A stretch of DNA of 40,145 bases from Hyphococcus sp. (lineage in GTDB: Bacteria > Pseudomonadota > Alphaproteobacteria > Caulobacterales > Parvularculaceae), in assembly GCA_021776245.1 (NCBI GenBank), contig JAJFGF010000043.1, positions 1 to 40,145 of the forward strand, written 5' to 3'. The number at the start of each line of letters is the position of its first letter. Position 1 is the first letter of the stretch. The notes beneath the pieces were generated by a model that was given only the letters and a program-made list of their open reading frames with translations, made no database searches and was not told the DNA's origin. The position numbers were made by a program, and so were the translations under genes. Positions 18,498 to 27,066 of this stretch are shown piece by piece.

Positions 18498-19646
18498 ATG
18501 TCGTCGCTTATTCTTCCAGGACGTCAGCGCGGTCTGCGTGATCGCCTTGCGCGTCTCCATTGGCCGTTGATCATTCTATTGACGATGATCGCCGGCGCCG
18601 GCGTGATTACGCTTTATTCTGTCGCGGAGGGAAGTTGGCAGCCCTGGGCATTACGTCACGGTACGCGTTATCTCGCAGCGTTGGCGATCATGATCGTTAC
18701 AGGACTTATCGCGATTAGATACTGGATGGCGCTCGCCTATCCAATTTATTTTATTGCACTCGTCGCGCTAATCGCCGTGCCATTTTTTGGTGAAATCAAT
18801 ATGGGCGCAAGGCGATGGATTGAATTTGCTGGAGTCCAGTTTCAGCCATCCGAGGCGATGAAAATCGGCCTCATCCTGGGGCTTGCACGTTATTATCACG
18901 GGTTGCGTGCGGAACAGGTCTCGCATTTGCTCTATCTTATTCCGCCCGCGTTGATGATCGGCGCGCCGGTTGGGCTGATTTTCATGCAGCCTGATCTTGG
19001 TACGGCCCTATTGCTCGCCGCGACCGGGATCATTGTTATTTTCGTTGCGGGACTAAGCTGGCGGATCGGGTTTGCCGGTGTCGTTGGGGGCATTTCTGCA
19101 GCCTATGGCGCCTATCGGTTTGATCTTCTGCAGGATTATCAAGTCAGACGCATAACCAACTTTCTCGACCCCGACCGCGACCCGTTGGGCCAGGGCTATC
19201 ATCTGCTGCAATCAAAAATTGCGCTTGGCTCCGGCGGTTTAGACGGCCAGGGTTATATGCAAGGGGCGCAAAGCCAATTGAAGTTTTTGCCGGAAATGCA
19301 AACCGACTTCATTTTCACAATTTTTGGTGAAGAATTTGGTTTCGTCGGCGCTGTCGGTTTGTTGCTGCTGTATCTCGCAGTAATCTTAACCGGATTATCG
19401 ATCGCCATGGCGTCCAAGTCGCATTTTTCACGTTTGGCGGTGATCGGGATTGTTGTTACCTTTGCGCTGTATGTGCTGATCAATACCGGCATGGTGATGG
19501 GGTTGGCCCCCGTCGTCGGCGTGCCGCTGCCATTGGTTTCCTATGGCGGCACCGTGATGCTGACGATTATGGCTGGATTTGGCATCGTCATGAGCGCGCA
19601 TGTTCACCGCGATCAGGACGCTTATCGCTCAGGCGACATTTTATAG
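18498..19646 (+). CDS. rodA: RodA, SEDS peptidoglycan glycosyltransferase
   Basis: Polymerises lipid II into glycan strands during elongation, paired with PBP2. The 382-residue protein has about ten membrane helices. SEDS signatures are MGARRWIEFAGVQFQPSEAMKIG (loop with conserved RW and QPSE, about residues 102-124), FMQPDLGTALLL and VGVPLPLVSYGGT near the C-terminus. It is the last gene of the mre cluster; the Hpt gene converges with it at a 5-base gap and I see no intrinsic terminator between them. Confidence 0.96.
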   Translation: MSSLILPGRQRGLRDRLARLHWPLIILLTMIAGAGVITLYSVAEGSWQPWALRHGTRYLAALAIMIVTGLIAIRYWMALAYPIYFIALVALIAVPFFGEINMGARRWIEFAGVQFQPSEAMKIGLILGLARYYHGLRAEQVSHLLYLIPPALMIGAPVGLIFMQPDLGTALLLAATGIIVIFVAGLSWRIGFAGVVGGISAAYGAYRFDLLQDYQVRRITNFLDPDRDPLGQGYHLLQSKIALGSGGLDGQGYMQGAQSQLKFLPEMQTDFIFTIFGEEFGFVGAVGLLLLYLAVILTGLSIAMASKSHFSRLAVIGIVVTFALYVLINTGMVMGLAPVVGVPLPLVSYGGTVMLTIMAGFGIVMSAHVHRDQDAYRSGDIL

Positions 19647-19651
19647 CGCGC

Positions 19652-20041
19652 TTATGTTTTTGAGAGATGTTGGTGAAAGCACGCACGGACGGTTTCGTAA
19701 TCATGCATAATGTTCTGCAAATGTCCTGCGAGCTGTTCGTCATTGCCGTCTTTGCACGCCTGTTCAATCGTTGTGGCGGTGTCTGCGAGCCTGTAGGCGC
19801 CGATATTTGCCGCCGATCCCTTAACGGCATGTGCTGTTTGGGCGGCAAGCTCAAGGCTGCCCTGGGTGACCTGCGACGAAAGGGTTTCCAGCAAGGCCGT
19901 CGTTGAGCGCCAAAAAGCGTCAAGGATCTCTCTTGTGCCCTCAATGCCGGCGGCAGCGACTAACCCGTCAACCTGCTCAATGAGCAGATGCGCCTCCAGG
20001 TTGTCCTGGGGTTGGTTCAAGTCGCTCTCCACATTCCACAC
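19652..20041 (-). CDS. Hpt (histidine phosphotransfer) domain protein
   Basis: Relays phosphoryl groups between a hybrid histidine kinase and a response regulator. The Hpt four-helix bundle fills the C-terminal 110 residues. The phosphoacceptor His lies in TAHAVKGSAANIGAYRLADT, the classic H-x-x-K-G-x-x-x-x-x-G pattern. The start is uncertain. The frame is open to an ATG at 20182, but residues translated from 20042-20182 look non-coding and cover an AT-rich stretch probably carrying the promoter of the divergent transporter. GTG at 20041 or 20032 gives about 129 or 126 residues. No kinase or receiver gene is adjacent, so its partners are elsewhere. Confidence 0.8.
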   Translation of the reverse strand: MWNVESDLNQPQDNLEAHLLIEQVDGLVAAAGIEGTREILDAFWRSTTALLETLSSQVTQGSLELAAQTAHAVKGSAANIGAYRLADTATTIEQACKDGNDEQLAGHLQNIMHDYETVRACFHQHLSKT

Positions 20042-20090
20042 GGCATATTTGCCGGATTTCCGGGCCGGTTCGATGGATATGAACTGCCCC

Positions 20091-20135
20091 TTGCAAACAA
20101 TATTTGCTAACAAACGTAAAAATTTGTCTAAAATG
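20091..20135 (+). promoter_or_regulatory. AT-rich candidate promoter region of the NSS transporter
   Basis: This stretch is strikingly AT-rich. It offers TTGCAA (20091) and TTGCTA (20105) as -35 candidates and TAAAAT (20130-20135) as a -10, but the spacing from TTGCTA is 19 bases, so the precise promoter is uncertain. Confidence 0.3.
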
Positions 20136-20184
20136 CCGATAAAACCGACCAGAAAAGCTGGCGGAAACAGAGGGGTTCCCATCT

Positions 20185-21708
20185 ATGCAAGGTGCAGCAG
20201 GCGAAAATGTTCAATGGTCGTCGCGGGCGGCGTTTATTCTAGCCGCCATCGGCTCAGCCGTTGGGCTTGGCAATTTATGGCGATTTCCCTATGTCGCGGG
20301 TGAGAATGGCGGCGGGGCATTTGTATTGTTCTATGTCGTTTGCGTCATCGTCATTGGTCTCCCGGTGCTGGTGGCCGAGCTGTTTATCGGTCGCCGCGGC
20401 GGCATGTCCGCCGTCGGCAGTGTGGTCAAAATAGCCAAAGCCGAGGGGAGATCGTCCTGGTGGTCCCTGCAATCCTGGTTCGGGATGATCGGGTCCTTTG
20501 TCATCCTTACCTTTTATTCGGTGATCGCCGGCTGGGTGCTTGCCTATGTGGTGATGATCGCCGGCGATCTCCTCGCCTCGATCGGTCGCGACGGGCTTGC
20601 GGGGCTTCAGGCCGGCGCCTTTGCCGGACAGACACCGCAACAGGTGAGCGCAAAACTGACCGACCTCTTAAGCGATCCCGGCCGGATGATATTTTACCAT
20701 GGATTGTTCATGGTGTTGACGGTCGCCATTGTTGCCCGTGGCGTTAAAGGCGGCATCGAAACCGCGGTTACTTATTTGATGCCGGCGTTTTTTGTGCTTT
20801 TGCTGGTCCTGGTTGCTTATGCGTTGATTAGCGGCGATCGGGCGCAAGGGTTGGATTTTCTACTGGGCGTGCGCCTGGGTAATACCGAGCTTCCCGACGG
20901 GTCAATGCGGTACGGTCTTATTCACGGTTTAGCTGACGGTTCGGTAATTTCAGCGGCGCTTGGCCAGGCGTTTTTCTCCATCGGGCTCGGTTCCGCGTTG
21001 ATGGCGACTTACGGCGCTTACATGCGGGCCGATCAGGACTTGCCGCGTTCGGCGCGTTTGGTTGGCATCGCGGATACCGGCGTTGGCATTGTCGCCGGTC
21101 TTGCAATTTTTCCGATTGTTTTTGCGATGGGATTGGCGCCGGGCTCCGGGCCGACGCTGATGTTCCAGACATTGCCACTGGCGTTTTATGGGATGCCAGT
21201 CGGCGGCCTGTTTGGCATGATGTTTTTTGTTCTCGCTTTTTTTGCTGCGATTACGTCATCGATTGCGTTGCTTGAAACATCGACGAAATGGGTGGATGAG
21301 CAAACCAAGGCCGATCACCGTTTCAAGTCCGCAGCCATAATCGGCCTGGCGATTTTTGGCATCGGTATTTTGAATGCGTTGTCGCAGGTGCCAAAAGAAA
21401 TTGACGGGGTCCCTAACGAAACTTTTTGGAACACCTGGACGCCGTTAGGTGATTTCGCGCTTTTCCAGGGGATGGTGCTGATGGATTTCCTCAGCGCCAC
21501 AACTGACATTATCCTTCCTGTTGCGGGCTTTGTCACAGCAGTGTTTGCTGGCTGGGTCGTATCTACATCGACGGCGCGTGAGGCGATCGGGTTTAAATCC
21601 GAAAAATGGTTTACCCGCTGGCGCTTTTTGATCCGCTGGGTATGCCCGACGGGAATTTTCATTGTCATCGTTTATTCAACGATTATCGCGCCGTTCTTTT
21701 TGAACTAG
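20185..21708 (+). CDS. Neurotransmitter:sodium symporter (NSS/SNF) family transporter
   Basis: A 507-residue LeuT-fold sodium symporter, probably for an amino acid or related small amine. TM1 carries the signature IGSAVGLGNLWRFPYVAGENGGGAF (residues about 20-44), with the unwound Na+/substrate site. About eleven to twelve membrane helices follow, including ITSSIALLETSTKWVDE (TM8, serines of the Na2 site). The chloride-site and substrate residues cannot be judged by eye. It stands alone, divergent from the Hpt gene and convergent with pip at a 7-base gap. Confidence 0.92.
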   Translation: MQGAAGENVQWSSRAAFILAAIGSAVGLGNLWRFPYVAGENGGGAFVLFYVVCVIVIGLPVLVAELFIGRRGGMSAVGSVVKIAKAEGRSSWWSLQSWFGMIGSFVILTFYSVIAGWVLAYVVMIAGDLLASIGRDGLAGLQAGAFAGQTPQQVSAKLTDLLSDPGRMIFYHGLFMVLTVAIVARGVKGGIETAVTYLMPAFFVLLLVLVAYALISGDRAQGLDFLLGVRLGNTELPDGSMRYGLIHGLADGSVISAALGQAFFSIGLGSALMATYGAYMRADQDLPRSARLVGIADTGVGIVAGLAIFPIVFAMGLAPGSGPTLMFQTLPLAFYGMPVGGLFGMMFFVLAFFAAITSSIALLETSTKWVDEQTKADHRFKSAAIIGLAIFGIGILNALSQVPKEIDGVPNETFWNTWTPLGDFALFQGMVLMDFLSATTDIILPVAGFVTAVFAGWVVSTSTAREAIGFKSEKWFTRWRFLIRWVCPTGIFIVIVYSTIIAPFFLN

Positions 21709-21715
21709 ACAATTC

Positions 21716-22672
21716 TTATCGCCGCGCAAACTTATTCGTCGCGCGCACCAATGCATCGATGACGCCGGGCTCGCTTGCAGCGTGTCCGGCGTCATTGATT
21801 AGTTTGAAATCGGCTTCCGGCCAGTGCCGATGCATTTCCCAGGCGGTTTTCATCGGTGTAACCACATCATAGCGCCCTTGCACGATGACGGCAGGGATTG
21901 CGCGCACTTCGTCGAGATTGGCGATGATCTGATCGTCGCGTTCAAAGAAGCCGCCATTGATGAAATAATGACATTCGATGCGGGCAAATGCGATCGCAAA
22001 GGCATCGCTTGAAAAGCTCTGCATGCGTTCTTGCGATGGAAAAAGACTGACCGTGCCTCCTTCCCAAACACTCCAGGCTTTGGCCGCGCGCAATTGCGCA
22101 TCCGCATCGTCGCCAGTGAGGCGCTTGTAATAGGCGCTGATCATATCGCCGCGCTCCGCTTCAGGGATCGGCGCAAGATAGTCCTGCCAGGCATCAGGAT
22201 ATATCCAGCTGGCGCCTTCCTGATAAAACCACAAAAGCTCTTGACGCCGCAGCGTAAAAATACCCCGTAGAACCAGTTCAGTGCAGCGTTCAGAGTGGCG
22301 CTGGGCATAGGCAAGCGCCAATGTTGAGCCCCATGAACCGCCAAATACCTGCCAGCGCTCGACGCCAAGATGGCGGCGCAGCTTTTCCATATCTTCGACC
22401 AAGGCCCAGGTTGTGTTGTCGGTGAGCTCGGCATGAGGCCTCGATTTGCCGCAGCCGCGCTGATCGAAAATGATGATTTTGTAGCGTTTCGGGTCGAAAT
22501 AACGGCGCATTGACGGGGTTGATCCGCCGCCCGGCCCGCCATGGCACACCACGACCGGCTTTCCGTCAATGGCGCCGGAAATCTCATAATAAAGTTCATG
22601 AATATCAGATACTCGAAGCATTCCGGCGTCATGGGGCTCTATCGGCGGGAATAAATTGAGGCGATTGGTCAT
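21716..22672 (-). CDS. pip: Proline iminopeptidase
   Basis: A 318-residue S33 alpha/beta-hydrolase that removes N-terminal proline from peptides. The oxyanion-hole motif HGGPGGG lies at 44-50, DQRGCGKSRPHAEL at 70-83 and the nucleophile elbow GGSWGS at 111-116 (Ser113). The catalytic Asp is in VQGRYDVVTP and His in NDAGHAASEP near the C-terminus. Length and motifs fit the classical bacterial Pip. No signal peptide is seen, so it is cytoplasmic. The ribosome-binding site is weak. Confidence 0.94.
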   Translation of the reverse strand: MTNRLNLFPPIEPHDAGMLRVSDIHELYYEISGAIDGKPVVVCHGGPGGGSTPSMRRYFDPKRYKIIIFDQRGCGKSRPHAELTDNTTWALVEDMEKLRRHLGVERWQVFGGSWGSTLALAYAQRHSERCTELVLRGIFTLRRQELLWFYQEGASWIYPDAWQDYLAPIPEAERGDMISAYYKRLTGDDADAQLRAAKAWSVWEGGTVSLFPSQERMQSFSSDAFAIAFARIECHYFINGGFFERDDQIIANLDEVRAIPAVIVQGRYDVVTPMKTAWEMHRHWPEADFKLINDAGHAASEPGVIDALVRATNKFARR

Positions 22673-22759
22673 TTCACAGCTGACTCTTTGTGGCTATTGG
22701 GCTAAGGAACTAGAGCGTGGGGGCGTGTGTAACAAGTTTTTGTTGGGAGTCGGCGTTCT

Positions 22760-23398
22760 GTGAAACGGGGTCTGCAAATCGGCCGCAGCTTGGCGGTTGT
22801 GTTTTTACTATTATTGGGCGGCTGCGCCGTTCTTCCTCTTAAATCAGATGCGGATCTACGGGCCCCGGCGGAGCGCGATATGCTCGCTGATGCTGCGCTT
22901 GCGGTTGAAACGGCGCCGTGGCCAAAGCGGGATTCAGTCTCTTTCGTGTCGCTCCTTGGCGCCGCTGATGAAACCCGGCTGACCCGTGCGCAAGCGATCG
23001 CGATTTATCTTGACGATCTGCTCCCGACCGGCGCCCGCTTTACCCAGTTGGCTGTTGATGCGCGCGCGAATTTGCACGCTGCGGATCGATTAAATCACAT
23101 TGCGCTAAATGCAGTTTCCTCGCCGCGCCTTTCGATGAGTGACGTTGCGGCGGTTGAGGGCGCTATAAAAGCTTTGCGTGAAAATCGCCAAATCTATGTT
23201 GCTGCTGCCCGGCAGCTGGAAAAAGTCGGTGAGCCAATTGATGCACGGCAAATGGACGCTATTCGAGACGCATTCAAGATCGCTATTAAACAATTAGGCC
23301 AAACCGCTGATGCGCTTGCCGATCAGATCGAACGCGATCGATTTGAAACATATGCCGGTCCGGAACGGCCAGGCCAAAATAGATATTCAGGCACTTAG
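22760..23398 (+). CDS. Small lipoprotein of unknown function
   Basis: A protein of 212 residues from a GTG start with GGGAG 10 bases upstream. A lipoprotein signal peptide (residues 1-22) ends with the lipobox LLGGC. The mature protein is helical and hydrophilic, rich in Ala, Asp and Arg, with no Cys pairs or recognised motif. I do not recognise the family. It is followed by the MFS permease gene after 67 bases on the same strand. Confidence 0.75.
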   Translation: MKRGLQIGRSLAVVFLLLLGGCAVLPLKSDADLRAPAERDMLADAALAVETAPWPKRDSVSFVSLLGAADETRLTRAQAIAIYLDDLLPTGARFTQLAVDARANLHAADRLNHIALNAVSSPRLSMSDVAAVEGAIKALRENRQIYVAAARQLEKVGEPIDARQMDAIRDAFKIAIKQLGQTADALADQIERDRFETYAGPERPGQNRYSGT

Positions 23399-23465
23399 GG
23401 CGGTTTTTTCTTTCGATCTTGCATCAAGGCTCGACCGGAGCGTTGCGCCGCGTTAGACCGCGCCG

Positions 23466-24647
23466 ATGATTGGCGGTCATTCAAATCATCGCGCCGGCGC
23501 ATTTTATGCGCTGTTTTACGGCGGACAATTCGTGCTGCTCGGCGTCCAACTGCCGTTTTTTGCAGGCTGGCTAAACCTTCGCGGTTTTTCAACACCGGAA
23601 ATAGGATTGATCACCGGTGCAGCTTTGATCGCGCGCCTCGCCTTCGGCCCTTTTGTTGCTTATTGGGCCGACCACCAACCGGATGAACGGCGCGCGCTTC
23701 GCATTATCACCTTTTTATTCGCGATCAGCGCGATATCGCTTGTTTTTGCGCCAGGCAAGATACTGATTGCAGCGGCGACAATTATCGTAATGTGGGCGTT
23801 TGGATTGTTGGTGCCGTTGACGGACACGGCGGTGTTGCGCGCTGATCGAAACGGATATCTTCACTACGGTCAGACCCGGGCGTCGGGTTCTTTGTTCTTT
23901 CTCGCGACAACGATTATCGGCGGCGCATTACTTACGCGTCTCGGCATAAACACTGTTGTCTGGGCGATGGCGGGCGCTGCGGCATTTGCTTTTATAATGT
24001 CAATGGCATTGCCCCATGGTGTCGGCGGTCGCGGCGGGGTCAAACCTGTTTCCTGGCGCGAGGCTCCGAAACTGATCGGCAATCCGGTTTTTATTGCGGT
24101 TCTCTTTTCAGCCGGCCTGACCCAAGGCGCCCACGCGGTCTATTATGCATTTTCCTTTTTGCGCTGGCAGGAAATTGGTTACTCGGCGCAAATCATCGGC
24201 TTTCTTTGGGCGACAGGGGTCATTGCGGAAATCTTTCTTCTGACGCGGGCGCGAGGGCTGGCGCGAAAATTCAAGCCGGCAACGCTTTTGGCGATTGGCG
24301 GCGCTGCCGCAGCGCTGCGTTGGGCGATCACGGCGGTAGAGCCGGCGCTGTCGCTATTATTTGTGGTGCAGGCGTTACACGCCTTAACTTTTGCTGCGGC
24401 CTATCTTGGCAGTGTTGAATTTCTGGATCGTGCGGCGCCGCTTCGCCTCGTCAATACCGGCATGACATTGATGTCAACAACCGGCGTCGGCGCCATTACC
24501 GGATTGGCGACCGTGATTGCAGGTTTTGTGTGGAGCGCATACGGGCCGGCCGCCGCCTATCTTATGATGTCCGCTATGGGCGCCGGCGCATTTGTTATGG
24601 CGATTGTCGTCGGCCGATTATGGAGCGGCGGGCGGCTGTTTGAATGA
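23466..24647 (+). CDS. Major facilitator permease, HcaT/phenylpropionate-transporter-like
   Basis: A 393-residue protein with 12 predicted membrane helices. The N-terminal half (YALFYGGQFVLLGVQLPFFAGWLNLRGFSTPEIGLITG) resembles the MFS_1-like group that includes HcaT and nucleoside symporter-like proteins. FVAYWADHQPDERRAL (about residues 58-73) is the loop 2-3 motif A equivalent. The upstream ribosome-binding site is poor, so the exact start is uncertain. The substrate is not evident and there is no aromatic degradation gene nearby. Its end lies 4 bases from the convergent CHASE2 gene. Confidence 0.85.
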   Translation: MIGGHSNHRAGAFYALFYGGQFVLLGVQLPFFAGWLNLRGFSTPEIGLITGAALIARLAFGPFVAYWADHQPDERRALRIITFLFAISAISLVFAPGKILIAAATIIVMWAFGLLVPLTDTAVLRADRNGYLHYGQTRASGSLFFLATTIIGGALLTRLGINTVVWAMAGAAAFAFIMSMALPHGVGGRGGVKPVSWREAPKLIGNPVFIAVLFSAGLTQGAHAVYYAFSFLRWQEIGYSAQIIGFLWATGVIAEIFLLTRARGLARKFKPATLLAIGGAAAALRWAITAVEPALSLLFVVQALHALTFAAAYLGSVEFLDRAAPLRLVNTGMTLMSTTGVGAITGLATVIAGFVWSAYGPAAAYLMMSAMGAGAFVMAIVVGRLWSGGRLFE

Positions 24648-24651
24648 GCCG

Positions 24652-26904
24652 TTACATCCCGGTTGAGTGCGCGCCGTCCCAGCCATGGGGTACGCCGGTT
24701 TCCGACATCTTTTTGATACGTTCGTCGTAAATATCAAACAGCGCAATTTTTGCGCCAGGGGATTCTTTGGCCTTCTCAAGCATTTTTCGGGCGGTGACAA
24801 GGTCGCCTGAACGATAAGATGCGAGGAGTTGCCGATGAGTGTCATCAAGGGCGCGAAAACTCTTTGACGATTTGATGAACGGGTTGCCGACCAAGGCGTA
24901 GATGCTGAAAGGCCGCTCAGCATGGCGTGTACGGAGCTTGTCGAGTTCGAGATAGGCAAAATGGTGATGTGTTTCCTTGTAGACAATGTCATCGACAATC
25001 ATGGCCGGGCCGTAGATCTCAGATTGCATGCGCAAAAATGCGGCGCGATCAACAGCAGGGCCTATCGCGGAATACCGGTTATTGCGGCCATGGCCCATCG
25101 GGCCCGCGAAACAGGGGCCGGTCGCGACGCCGACAGCAAGGTGAATTTGCATGCCCCTTGTGCGGCTTGAATTTTCCAGATCCGCATTGATTTTATCCAT
25201 GCTTTCAATAAATCGCAGGGCTGCGGCGCAGCCAGCCTGGATATGATCAGCAAGCTCCATCGGAGCGTTGTAATAAGCGAAAATACGGCCGCCTTCCGCC
25301 TGATCCGCCGCGCCGCCGGTCTCAATAATCGTTTGCCGTAGATCAAGGCTTGCTGCTGCAAGCAGTTTTGTAACATCTCCGGGCAAGTTCTCCATGGTTT
25401 GAAGGTCTTCGTCGGCAAGACGAAGCTCGCAGGAAAGCACGGTGAGGTCGCGATAGACGCCGTCCAGCACTTCTTCTGCGCCGTCATCGCGGAGTTTTTT
25501 CATTGCGATCTCTGGAAGCGTGTCGTGAAAAGAGCCGCGCACTGAATCATCACGCAACACGCCGCCAATCGATTTGCCGCCAGCGACAGACAAGGCGCCG
25601 ATAAACATTGCAGCCGCTGACGGGAGCGGGTTTATCAAAAGGCCCGAAAGTGCAAACGCGGAAAAAGCAACGACCAAAAGCGCAAATGAGATGAACGCTG
25701 CAAACCCAACAGCATGCCAGAACTGTAAACGCTGCGCTGTCATGATCGCCGCGGCGCCGAACAACATCACCGCAATGGCTTCGGCATAGCCTGTCCATGT
25801 TGGGCGGCGCGGCGCCTCGCCAGCGATAATCTGCGCCGCGGCCAGCGCATGAAGCGCCGCCGGCGACATTGATCCCCGCGCTGTCGTTACGGAGGCTCCA
25901 AGTTCTCTGTCCAATCCGATCAAAATGACGGCGCCGCCAAGCTGACTGTTTGATCCTGCCCCGGCCAACACACGCGCGGCCGAGGTTGAGGGTATGGTGA
26001 GGTTTTTCGGTAGATAGAGGCGCATTGCACTCGTTTCGGACACGCGAAGGGCACGGTCTCCGATAGAGACGCTCTGAAGCGTGCGCCCCTGAGAATTTGC
26101 GGCGGACATCTTGATGGTGGTGGTAACTGTCTCCGCGCCGGCGGCGATGCGCGCGGCTTCGAGGCTTATTGCGGGCGCCGGTCTAGAGTCGAGCGACCAA
26201 ATTAACGGCGTGCGCCTGACGATGTTGTCCGCGTCCGTAGCCAGCGCGGCGACAACGGGTGGTGCGGCGCGGGCGAGTTCGGCGTTAAGGCCATATAGAT
26301 ATCTGGCTGCCGGCAAGGCAAGAAAATCGCCACCGTAATCATCGATACTGAGCCAGGCTGCGGAATTGACGTCAGTCCTCTGCAAGTCGCTTGTGCGGTT
26401 CGGGTTGAGCGGCGGCGTCAGGGAGACGCCAACGGCGCCCCTTATCTCGCTGAATGCGGTCGCGAGCCGTTCGTCAGTGCGCGGCAATAGCGCCAATTGT
26501 TGCTCCAGAGCGGCGTCGCGCGCACCTGACAGCCAGAATTCGCCGATGATCTCGGGCGATAGCGGATCGGGCGCATCGACCGGTTCGGTCAGGATAACGC
26601 CTTTGGCACCCGCGCTTGCCGCCGCCTCCACCAGTTCGGCGAGGACAGTGCGCGGCCACGGCCAGGGGCCGATCTGATCGACGCTTTCCCGGTCAATCAG
26701 AACCAGGTGAAAATCCGTTGATGCGTCGCTTGCCGCCGGTGAGATTCGCTGAAAATAGTCAAACAGAAGCTCTCGGGAGCGTGCGTCAGGCGATTGGGCC
26801 CCGGCCAGGGTTCCAAGGGCGATGGCCGCCAATGCGCCTGTGACAAGCAGGAGCGGCAGCGCAGAAAGCCATTGATATTGCGCCGTAAACACCGTCTTCG
26901 TCAC
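24652..26904 (-). CDS. CHASE2-domain receptor with degenerate class III nucleotide cyclase domain
   Basis: A 750-residue membrane receptor. One N-terminal TM lies at about 14-34 and a periplasmic CHASE2 sensor at about 45-350 (DFHLVLIDRESVDQIGPWPWPR; GGAVILIGLDRELGASVTT). Three membrane helices lie at about 371-445 and a cytoplasmic cyclase-like domain at about 484-642. In the cyclase domain key positions deviate. The first metal Asp is replaced (LTVLSCELRL, Glu493). The GD of the second metal site reads EGG (537-539). The transition-state Asn/Arg region reads IGPAVDRAAFL. It is therefore probably not an active adenylate or guanylate cyclase. GTG start with a good AGGAG. Confidence 0.85.
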   Translation of the reverse strand: MTKTVFTAQYQWLSALPLLLVTGALAAIALGTLAGAQSPDARSRELLFDYFQRISPAASDASTDFHLVLIDRESVDQIGPWPWPRTVLAELVEAAASAGAKGVILTEPVDAPDPLSPEIIGEFWLSGARDAALEQQLALLPRTDERLATAFSEIRGAVGVSLTPPLNPNRTSDLQRTDVNSAAWLSIDDYGGDFLALPAARYLYGLNAELARAAPPVVAALATDADNIVRRTPLIWSLDSRPAPAISLEAARIAAGAETVTTTIKMSAANSQGRTLQSVSIGDRALRVSETSAMRLYLPKNLTIPSTSAARVLAGAGSNSQLGGAVILIGLDRELGASVTTARGSMSPAALHALAAAQIIAGEAPRRPTWTGYAEAIAVMLFGAAAIMTAQRLQFWHAVGFAAFISFALLVVAFSAFALSGLLINPLPSAAAMFIGALSVAGGKSIGGVLRDDSVRGSFHDTLPEIAMKKLRDDGAEEVLDGVYRDLTVLSCELRLADEDLQTMENLPGDVTKLLAAASLDLRQTIIETGGAADQAEGGRIFAYYNAPMELADHIQAGCAAALRFIESMDKINADLENSSRTRGMQIHLAVGVATGPCFAGPMGHGRNNRYSAIGPAVDRAAFLRMQSEIYGPAMIVDDIVYKETHHHFAYLELDKLRTRHAERPFSIYALVGNPFIKSSKSFRALDDTHRQLLASYRSGDLVTARKMLEKAKESPGAKIALFDIYDERIKKMSETGVPHGWDGAHSTGM

Positions 26905-26992
26905 AAAAACCGTCTCCTGAAACTCTGAATGCGCCAGCGTATCACACGCTTATGCCCCGTTTTCGCACAGATCACCGCAAATTCAGGATCAT

Positions 26993-27011
26993 TTTAACAT
27001 CCTAGGTTAAA
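26993..27011. promoter_or_regulatory. Inverted repeat upstream of the MCE operon, possible operator
   Basis: TTTAAC and GTTAAA form a perfect 6-bp inverted repeat with a 7-base spacer in the 162-base divergent gap between the CHASE2 gene and the STAS-MlaE gene. The size fits a dimeric regulator site. It is not a CtrA box, which is a direct TTAA-N7-TTAA repeat. The function is inferred from position only. Confidence 0.3.
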
Positions 27012-27066
27012 CCGTAATACTGCAAGTGGTGCGCCGGAGGGCGGCGCGGTTAAGAAAGTCTTACTT

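Noticed and set aside
26991-27015. CtrA-binding box upstream of the MCE operon
   Set aside because: The TTAA copies are 9 bases apart and arranged as an inverted repeat, not the direct TTAA-N7-TTAA.
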